From positions 1 to 22,032 of IMG/VR virus record IMGVR_UViG_3300008113_000610: 22,032 bases of DNA. The stretch is one strand, 5' to 3'. The position numbers and the translations under genes are program-made. The notes under the pieces were generated by a model, which worked only from the letters and a program-made list of their open reading frames with translations, was not told where the DNA came from and made no database searches. Shown here piece after piece: positions 16,316 to 22,032 of this stretch. The stretch's first letter is position 1. The number at the start of each line of letters is the position of its first letter. The DNA is from a virus.

Positions 16316-18031
16316 ATGGCACTACAAGTAGATACTTCCACCTGGGAAGCAGGAAAAGATTATCCTGAATGGATGAATGAAATTTCTTTATCAACAATAT
16401 CAAAAGGATATCTCCTACCAGGAGAGACTCCTCGAAAAGCATATAAACGAGTATCAGATACAGTAGCAGCACGATTAGATCGACCAGATTTAGCTGCTAA
16501 GTTCTTCAAGTATATGTGGAAAGGTTGGTTAAATTTAGCTTCTCCAGTTTTATCTAACACAGGTACTGATAAAGGTTTACCTATTTCTTGTTTTGGTATT
16601 GATACTCCGGACTCTATTAGGGGTATTGGATTAACAAATGCTGAATTAATGAGATTGACTTCATTAGGAGGTGGTGTTGGTATTGGTCTTTCTAAAATTA
16701 GAGGAAGAGGATCTAAAATCGGTAATGGAGATTTAGGACAATCAGAAGGAGTTATTCCTTGGGCTAAGATATACGACTCTACTATCATTGCGACTAATCA
16801 AGGAGCAGTACGTAGAGGAGCAGCTTCCGTAAACTTAGATATTAACCATCCAGATATTAAGGAATTCCTACAGATTAGACGACCTAAGGGAGATCCTAAT
16901 AGACAGTGTCTAAACCTACATCAATGCGTTGTAGTGGATGATAGCTTTATGCAAAAGATCGAGCGTAGAGACCCTGAGGCAATGGAAGTCTGGGTAGAAA
17001 TACTAAAGGCTAGAGTAGAGACAGGAGAACCTTATATTATGTTTAAAGATAATGTAAATAACGCTAACCCTCCTGCATATATTAAGAATAATTTAGAAGT
17101 AACTATGACGAACATCTGTTCGGAAATTACTTTACATACTGACGAAGAACATAGTTTTATTTGTTGTCTAAGCTCAGTTAATTTAGCTAAATGGGACGAA
17201 TGGAAAAACACAGATTTAGTTGAGACTGCAATCTACTTCTTAGACGGAGTAATGGAAGAGTTCTTAGTTAAGACTAACGGTAAAGAATCCTTAATTAGAG
17301 CTCATCGTTCTGCTAAAAAAGGTAGAGCAATTGGCTTAGGTGTGCTAGGATGGCATACATTATTACAAGAGAAAAAGATTCCTTTTATTAGTATTGCAGC
17401 AAATAGCTTAACACATCAGATCTTCTCTCAAATTAAATCACAAGCAGAAGCTGCTTCTAGAAAGTTAGCAGATGAATACGGAGAACCAGTTTGGTGTAAA
17501 GGTACAGGTATGAGAAATACGCACTTGTTAGCAATTGCTCCGACAGTATCTAATTCAACTATCTCAGGAGGTGTATCAGCAGGTATCGAGCCTTTACCGG
17601 CAAACATCTATACATTTAATTCAGGAAAGGGAACTTTTATTCGTAAAAATCCTGAACTAGAAAACTATTTATTAGAGAGAGGTCACAATACAGACGAAGT
17701 ATGGGATCAGATTATGAAAGATAGAGGTTCTATTGCAAATCTACCAGAAGATGTTATGCCTACAGAAGATAAACCAATCTTTTTAACATTTGCTGAAATT
17801 AACCAATTACAGTTAGTAGAACAAGCAGCAATTCGTCAACAGTATATAGATCAGACTCAATCTTTGAATTTAGCTTTTGATCCAACAGATAGTCCTAAAT
17901 TTATCAATTTAGTTCACCAGACGGCTTGGAAGTTAGGAATAAAAACCTTATATTATTTAAGAACAGATTCTGTAATCAATGGAGACATTGGCAGTAGAAC
18001 AGCAGAAGACTGTGTAGCTTGCGACGGATAA
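16316..18031 (+). CDS. nrdA: Ribonucleoside-diphosphate reductase large (catalytic) subunit NrdA, without ATP-cone
   Basis: This encodes 571 residues, against about 750-790 for cellular NrdA. Catalytic residues are present: Cys92 (LPISCFGID), Asn266, Cys268 and Glu270 (TNICSEI), Cys283 (ICCLSSVNLA, partner of Cys92), the radical-path Tyr pair (TLYYLR), and the C-terminal redox cysteines Cys566 and Cys569 (CVACDG). The shortness is mainly at the N-terminus: the protein begins near the fold that normally follows the ATP-cone, so dATP shut-off of overall activity by that domain is not possible. This suits a phage that needs continued dNTP synthesis. The C-terminal CxxC should be reduced by thioredoxin or glutaredoxin, not encoded here. 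Only 13 bases separate it from the next gene, so the modification cassette is probably on the same transcript. Confidence 0.95.
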   Translation: MALQVDTSTWEAGKDYPEWMNEISLSTISKGYLLPGETPRKAYKRVSDTVAARLDRPDLAAKFFKYMWKGWLNLASPVLSNTGTDKGLPISCFGIDTPDSIRGIGLTNAELMRLTSLGGGVGIGLSKIRGRGSKIGNGDLGQSEGVIPWAKIYDSTIIATNQGAVRRGAASVNLDINHPDIKEFLQIRRPKGDPNRQCLNLHQCVVVDDSFMQKIERRDPEAMEVWVEILKARVETGEPYIMFKDNVNNANPPAYIKNNLEVTMTNICSEITLHTDEEHSFICCLSSVNLAKWDEWKNTDLVETAIYFLDGVMEEFLVKTNGKESLIRAHRSAKKGRAIGLGVLGWHTLLQEKKIPFISIAANSLTHQIFSQIKSQAEAASRKLADEYGEPVWCKGTGMRNTHLLAIAPTVSNSTISGGVSAGIEPLPANIYTFNSGKGTFIRKNPELENYLLERGHNTDEVWDQIMKDRGSIANLPEDVMPTEDKPIFLTFAEINQLQLVEQAAIRQQYIDQTQSLNLAFDPTDSPKFINLVHQTAWKLGIKTLYYLRTDSVINGDIGSRTAEDCVACDG

Positions 18032-18044
18032 AAAAATAAACTAT

Positions 18045-19307
18045 ATGGAAAGATTGTACGTAGGAAATGAGCACGGATTAGAAATGTTTACTATTCCACA
18101 GTTCCTAACTAGCGAAGAATGTGATCATATTGTCAGGTTAACAGAGAACGGGAGCACCCGATCAAGTGTGGCCGGTACTGGAACACAGTCTATTAAGTAC
18201 GATGAAGGTCGTACTAGCTCTACAGCGGTGCTACTTGATACAGACCCAATCGTGAGTCAAGTAAATCAAAAAATGTACACAGAGTTAGGGATAGAAGGAC
18301 CTTATTCAGAACCAACCCAAGGACAGATTTACGAAGTAGGTCAAGAATTTAGACACCACCAAGATGCTTTCGGTAAAGACGCATACCACAACCACTGTTT
18401 ATCAAGTGGCCAAAGAACTTGGACATTTATGATATACCTTAACGATGTAGAAGAAGGCGGTGAAACAGATTTTCCTACTATTGGGAAAACTTTTACCCCT
18501 CAGAAAGGAATGGCAGTTGTTTGGAAGAATTCAAACGGTACCGGGACTGAAAACTCTGCTGCTTTGCATGCAGGTTTACCTGTAAAAAGAGGTAGAAAGG
18601 TTATTATTACCAAATGGTTTAGAGAAAATGTATTTAATAGTGCAGAAGATGCTAGATTAGCAAAAGAATACCTAGAAATGACACAACCACAGCAGATAAC
18701 ACAACCTACCGAAAAAGTATTCTCTAAAAGTGAAGATTTACCAAAATTATCTGAGTTAGGATTCAAAGTAGTAAAAGTACCTCAAAAAACTTTTCAATTA
18801 ATACAGGAAGCTTATAACTTACTAAAACCTAGTGTTAGACCGGAAGAGTGGGGAGGTATTACAAACTTTATACACGATAATCAAGGTAATGCACCGGTAG
18901 AGATTTTCCCTATGGATTCTTTTACTAGGATAAGAGAGATAATCGCAGAAGAACTACAGCCACTCCATGAAGAGTTTATAGGTAATAAAGAAAGATTAAT
19001 TCCTAAATGGATTTACGGTATTAGATCTTACAAAAGAGGAGCTATACTAGAACCACATACAGATACTTTAGTAACTCATCATATTTCTTCTATAGTAATT
19101 GTGGATAAACAAGTAGATAGAGATTGGCCCTTAGACATACAAGACCACTTGGGGAGATGGCATAAAGTTTACGCAGAAGCAGGGGAAATGATTTTATATG
19201 AGTCTGCTACAAATAAGCATGGCCGAATCGAACCTTTTGAAGGTGAGTACTTTAGAAATTTCTTCTTACATTATACATTAGCAGATTATAAATTTGTAGC
19301 ACAGTAA
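18045..19307 (+). CDS. Prolyl 4-hydroxylase-like protein fused to a second 2OG-Fe(II) dioxygenase domain
   Basis: This encodes 420 residues in two domains. Domain 1 (about 10-195) is P4H-like: RTSST (56-60, substrate-loop type), QIYEVGQ (Tyr96), iron ligands His105 and Asp107 (HHQDAF), YLNDVEEGGETDFP (131-144, a hallmark of prolyl 4-hydroxylases), distal iron ligand His175 (LHAGLPV) and Lys185 for 2-oxoglutarate binding (GRKVIITKWFRE). A linker (about 200-235) leads to domain 2 (about 236-415): Tyr329, iron ligands His338 and Asp340 (LEPHTDTLVTHH), GEMILYES (380-387), distal His392 and Arg404 (EYFRNFFLHY). Both domains therefore look active. Domain 1 probably hydroxylates a proline (or another residue) in a protein, using O2 and 2-oxoglutarate; the substrate of domain 2 is unknown. 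It abuts the glycosyltransferase genes (next ATG follows the stop directly), suggesting the hydroxyl is then glycosylated. Confidence 0.88.
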   Translation: MERLYVGNEHGLEMFTIPQFLTSEECDHIVRLTENGSTRSSVAGTGTQSIKYDEGRTSSTAVLLDTDPIVSQVNQKMYTELGIEGPYSEPTQGQIYEVGQEFRHHQDAFGKDAYHNHCLSSGQRTWTFMIYLNDVEEGGETDFPTIGKTFTPQKGMAVVWKNSNGTGTENSAALHAGLPVKRGRKVIITKWFRENVFNSAEDARLAKEYLEMTQPQQITQPTEKVFSKSEDLPKLSELGFKVVKVPQKTFQLIQEAYNLLKPSVRPEEWGGITNFIHDNQGNAPVEIFPMDSFTRIREIIAEELQPLHEEFIGNKERLIPKWIYGIRSYKRGAILEPHTDTLVTHHISSIVIVDKQVDRDWPLDIQDHLGRWHKVYAEAGEMILYESATNKHGRIEPFEGEYFRNFFLHYTLADYKFVAQ

Positions 19308-21113
19308 ATGGACTATATTGTTGTTGGAACTAGTCGGTGTGAATACCAAGCATGGCAGATAAAGTTACTACACTGGTCATTAAAAAAAGTAAATCAAAAA
19401 GGTAAATTAGTAGTTCTACTTTCCGGAGATTACGGACATAGAGACGAAACACCTGATTTTAGTTTTTTATCAGACGCAATAGTAATAGATCAACCAGATT
19501 ATGCACACTTGTGGCAAGTAGCTAACAACGATTGGTGGGGTGGTATTCCTAATAAGTATAGATCTGTAGAATGGTTATGTGAAAATAACTACTTCAAAGA
19601 AGAAGATAAGCTTCTATTCTTAGATCCTGATATGGTGTTTACTAAATCAGTAGATTTTGATTTAGAAGATGATCATATAATTGGGCAAGACTTTATACAT
19701 TATATGCCACTTAATGGATGGGAAGATCGAGATAAAGATCCTCTCAATACTAAAGGAATAATGTACCCTTTTGCTTTGAAATTTAAGACTTTAAAAAAGT
19801 TTTATAAGAAGTATACAGAATACTGTGAACAGATCCGTAAAAAAGAAGGTAGATGGGAAGCCGAGATGTGGGGATTAGATTATGCTATAAAGGACTCTAA
19901 TATTAAAGTAGAACTTGTACAGGATATCGGCACCTGTACAGCATGGAATGACCGCGAAAGAAATATACTAGGAAGTATTATGCATTACCCTAATGTAATA
20001 CCGGATAAAGAAGGTAATACGTTATTTTTTAAACAAGATCATACTTTCGATCAAAAAAAGAAGTACGATTTATCTCAAACAACTAGCGAAGCAGGAAATA
20101 AAATGGTTACTGGAGTTGATCAATTTAGAACAGATTATGTTTACTATACAAAATGGAATTTTGAAAGCATTTTTAAATTCTACGACGGTAGTAAAGGTTA
20201 TATAGTTTTTAGACCCTGGCCAGGAGGTTTTAATAATATAAGAATGTCATTAGAGCTAGCAGTTTGTATAGCTTACTTAACAAACCGAAAATTAGTATTA
20301 ACACCAGAGTATAAAATGTATCTCTTAGAAGGACACTCTAGTATGGAGTCGTTTTTTGATACCTCTAACCTAGGAGTAATCTCTATTCCGTTTGATAATT
20401 TCTGTAAAGAGAAAGGATTAGATGCTAATTACGAAAGTGTAAAAGCAGTATCTAAAGTACTAGACTACGACGCAGTAAGACATGTAATAAACTTTGAAAA
20501 AGTTCCAGTTCCTACTAAGTTTTCAAAACATCGCCCAGTACTTAATAAAGAAGACCTTTATACAGGTGAGGAATACTTATTCTTAGAGTCGAATTTACTA
20601 GGAGTAACACATCAGACTTTATTTACTAGTTTAGATGTAGAAATTAAAAAACTTATTGCAAAATATGTACACTATCGAACAGATATTTTTGACTTAGCTT
20701 GGCAGTTTATTAATAAATTAGGTGATAAGGAGTATTATTCTATTCATATTAGACGAAATGATTTCCAATATAAGGAGTTGTTTATTCCTTGCGAACAGAT
20801 ACTAGAAAATATAAAAGGTGTAATTCCGCAAGGAAGTAAGCTGTATATAGCAACAGATCATAGAGATCGAGAATTTTTTAAACCATTATCTGAATACTAT
20901 CAGACATTTTTTTACGAAGATGTAAAAAAAGAAGTAGCTATTTTTACCGAGTTTGATAATAACTGGATTCCAATTATAGAACAGTTTATATGTACTAGAG
21001 GTATTAAGTTTATAGGTAATAGTCATTCAACATTATCTTCTTACATTTACCGAATGAGAGGATATATGTCAGATATTGAGGATAAAAATTACTACCTTAA
21101 TACAGAAACATAA
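19308..21113 (+). CDS. Two-domain glycosyltransferase: hydroxyproline O-arabinosyltransferase-like plus O-fucosyltransferase-like
   Basis: This encodes 601 residues. Residues 1 to about 250 resemble the HPAT/SERGT families (GT95/GT96): EYQAWQIKLLHWSLKK (12-27), NKYRSVEWL (82-90), a DxD-type motif in LLFLDPDMVF (102-111), EAEMWGLDYAI (184-194) and a final IMHYP (224-228). These match in order the WQ, PWAFVQWL, EPDHVF, EMYGYAIA and IHY blocks of plant HPAT proteins as I remember them. Residues about 285-590 resemble GT-B protein O-fucosyltransferases: GGFNNIRMSLELAVCIAYL (306-324), IHIRRNDF (479-486), LYIATDHRD (512-520) and FIGNSHSTLSSYIYRMRG (568-585). Inference: a protein that adds two different sugars, the first perhaps on the hydroxyproline made by the upstream enzyme. 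The actual donor sugars cannot be read from sequence. Its 3' end overlaps the next ORF by 38 bases. Confidence 0.8.
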   Translation: MDYIVVGTSRCEYQAWQIKLLHWSLKKVNQKGKLVVLLSGDYGHRDETPDFSFLSDAIVIDQPDYAHLWQVANNDWWGGIPNKYRSVEWLCENNYFKEEDKLLFLDPDMVFTKSVDFDLEDDHIIGQDFIHYMPLNGWEDRDKDPLNTKGIMYPFALKFKTLKKFYKKYTEYCEQIRKKEGRWEAEMWGLDYAIKDSNIKVELVQDIGTCTAWNDRERNILGSIMHYPNVIPDKEGNTLFFKQDHTFDQKKKYDLSQTTSEAGNKMVTGVDQFRTDYVYYTKWNFESIFKFYDGSKGYIVFRPWPGGFNNIRMSLELAVCIAYLTNRKLVLTPEYKMYLLEGHSSMESFFDTSNLGVISIPFDNFCKEKGLDANYESVKAVSKVLDYDAVRHVINFEKVPVPTKFSKHRPVLNKEDLYTGEEYLFLESNLLGVTHQTLFTSLDVEIKKLIAKYVHYRTDIFDLAWQFINKLGDKEYYSIHIRRNDFQYKELFIPCEQILENIKGVIPQGSKLYIATDHRDREFFKPLSEYYQTFFYEDVKKEVAIFTEFDNNWIPIIEQFICTRGIKFIGNSHSTLSSYIYRMRGYMSDIEDKNYYLNTET

Positions 21114-21972
21114 CGGAAGTATATTTGTATCAATTGCAAGTTATTGTGATTCTCAGATCATAGACACATTAAAAAGCCTATACTCAGAAGCTATAGACCC
21201 TAGTAGAGTACACGTAGGAGTTAATCTACAAGATACAGAGGAAGCATACGAAAAGCTAAAGCAACTTAACTTTCCAAATTTAAAGATAATATTTACACCT
21301 AAAGAAGAAGCAAAAGGTGTTGTATATGCTAGAAATAGAATAAAAAATGAGCTCGTAGGAAATGAAGATTATTTCTTACAGATAGATTCACATAGTAGAT
21401 TTAGACAAGCTTGGGATGCAATTTTAATAAATCAGTATAATAGTATAGAAGAAGGTAAGGTGATATTAACCACATATCCTAATCATTTTGACGTTCCAGA
21501 TTATGAAAAAAAGTATTTAGATAAATCAAACAATACTCCATTACGTATTAGAAGGTTTTTACAAGAATCGAGTAACAACGACAACAGGCATATAGCTGAA
21601 AATTTACCTACGTTAGAAGACTATAAGGTAATAGAGACTAGATGGGCTGCTGCAGGATTTTTATTTACTAGAAGAGAATGGTTGGAGGAAGTAAAGATAC
21701 CGAATAATATAAGATTTAACGGAGAAGAAGATTTTCAAACATTTCTCAGTTACTTAAAAGGCTGGAACTTACGAATTACATCTTTAGCAACAGTGTGGCA
21801 TAATTACAACTTTAAAACATCCGATACAGATGAACCGTATAGAGAACACAACACTAAGTACTTTATAGACGATACAGCAATAGACTTAGTCAATGATTTT
21901 CTATTTAACCAAACCCACACACGAACATTAGATGATTTAGAGAGTTATTTTAATATAAAATTAAAAAGGTAA
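21076..21972 (+). CDS. GT60-like (Skp1 GlcNAc-transferase type) glycosyltransferase
   Basis: This encodes up to 298 residues. GSIFVSIASYCDSQIIDTL (14-32), GVVYARNRI (81-89), LQIDSHSRF (101-109, a D-x-H in place of D-x-D), RWAAAGFLFTRREWL (189-203), FNGEEDFQTFL (214-224) and WHNY (241-244) together form the pattern of the GlcNAc-transferase family of Dictyostelium and Toxoplasma Gnt1, which puts alpha-GlcNAc on the hydroxyproline of Skp1. The neighbouring hydroxylase fits that role. The start is uncertain: the frame has no ATG at all. The earliest candidate is TTG 21076, inside the upstream gene and in the +1 frame to it. Either a non-ATG start is used, or a one-base change (for example in AAAAA 21084-21088) has split a larger fusion protein. 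Next gene: ATG one base after this stop. Confidence 0.78.
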   Translation: MRIKITTLIQKHNGSIFVSIASYCDSQIIDTLKSLYSEAIDPSRVHVGVNLQDTEEAYEKLKQLNFPNLKIIFTPKEEAKGVVYARNRIKNELVGNEDYFLQIDSHSRFRQAWDAILINQYNSIEEGKVILTTYPNHFDVPDYEKKYLDKSNNTPLRIRRFLQESSNNDNRHIAENLPTLEDYKVIETRWAAAGFLFTRREWLEEVKIPNNIRFNGEEDFQTFLSYLKGWNLRITSLATVWHNYNFKTSDTDEPYREHNTKYFIDDTAIDLVNDFLFNQTHTRTLDDLESYFNIKLKR

Positions 21973-21973
21973 T

Positions 21974-22032
21974 ATGTTTAATTTAGGTTTTTTTGGATCA
22001 CATAACGGTAGTTTAGCTATCTCTTTTAAAGG
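21974..22032 (+). CDS. Possible carbamoyltransferase, N-terminal 19 codons only
   Basis: The ATG one base after the preceding stop opens a frame reading MFNLGFFGSHNGSLAISFK, running out of the window. The pattern L-G-x-x-G-x-H-N-G-S-x-A resembles the N-terminus of NodU/TobZ-type carbamoyltransferases (LGI-G-HDAS-A). Such enzymes add a carbamoyl group to sugars or to modified nucleosides and occur in glycan and DNA-modification clusters. Only a short N-terminus is visible, so this is a tentative reading. Confidence 0.45.
   Translation, partial: MFNLGFFGSHNGSLAISFK

Noticed and set aside
18045-22032. Cassette as a DNA base-hypermodification system (dioxygenase, glycosyltransferases, carbamoyltransferase)
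   Set aside because: Kept only as an alternative: the dioxygenase is of P4H rather than TET/JBP type, no hydroxymethylase or thymidylate-synthase-like gene is seen, and the glycosyltransferase motifs resemble protein-modifying families.
1-22032. tRNA genes, CRISPR arrays, insertion sequences, integrase or attachment sites
   Set aside because: No gap is longer than 97 bases, no direct repeats with spacers were seen, and no transposase or recombinase motif was found apart from UvsX.

Overview
This window is a gene-dense stretch of a tailed-phage genome. All genes lie on the + strand, gaps are tiny, and stop and start codons often overlap. The replication genes resemble T4: a gp32-like single-strand binding protein, UvsX, RNase H and gp41. 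The virion genes are a contractile-tail set: tape measure, a gp53-like wedge and a hub. Together they suggest a large, lytic, T4-like myovirus. The DNA is AT-rich. Almost no start codon has a Shine-Dalgarno sequence; most follow an A-rich stretch with A at -3, the pattern of Bacteroidota ribosomes. I therefore infer, with moderate confidence, a Bacteroidota (perhaps aquatic flavobacterial) host. There is no integrase, tRNA, CRISPR array or insertion sequence here.

Layout. (1) 1-9063, virion and baseplate: the C-terminal part of a tape measure protein with five tandem 56-residue hydrophobic repeats; a short structural protein; two ORFs that may be one gene split by a +1 frame change near 3400; a gp53-like wedge protein; a 984-residue hub protein with a C-terminal L,D-transpeptidase-like domain; and a further structural protein. 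(2) 9113-15218, replication: a short, divergent family A DNA polymerase-like protein, an unknown protein, the gp32-like protein, UvsX, RNase H/5'-3' exonuclease and DnaB-like helicase, closed by a hairpin terminator near 15249-15292. (3) 15316-18031, nucleotide supply: class I ribonucleotide reductase NrdB and NrdA, the latter without an ATP-cone. (4) 18045-22032, a protein- or glycan-modification cassette: a fusion of a prolyl-4-hydroxylase-like domain with a second 2OG-Fe(II) dioxygenase domain; a two-domain glycosyltransferase (hydroxyproline O-arabinosyltransferase-like plus O-fucosyltransferase-like); a GT60-like (Skp1 GlcNAc-transferase-like) glycosyltransferase; and the first 19 codons of what may be a carbamoyltransferase.

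The most unusual element is region 4. In plants (extensins: P4H then HPAT) and in Dictyostelium/Toxoplasma (Skp1: PhyA then the GT60 enzyme Gnt1 then further sugars), prolyl hydroxylation followed by glycosylation of the hydroxyproline is a eukaryotic pathway. Here a hydroxylase and members of two glycosyltransferase families known for acting on hydroxyproline sit side by side in a phage. I infer a phage-encoded proline hydroxylation and glycosylation pathway. Its target (virion protein, host protein, or something else) cannot be told from the sequence. Family assignments come from reading motifs by eye; no searches were run.
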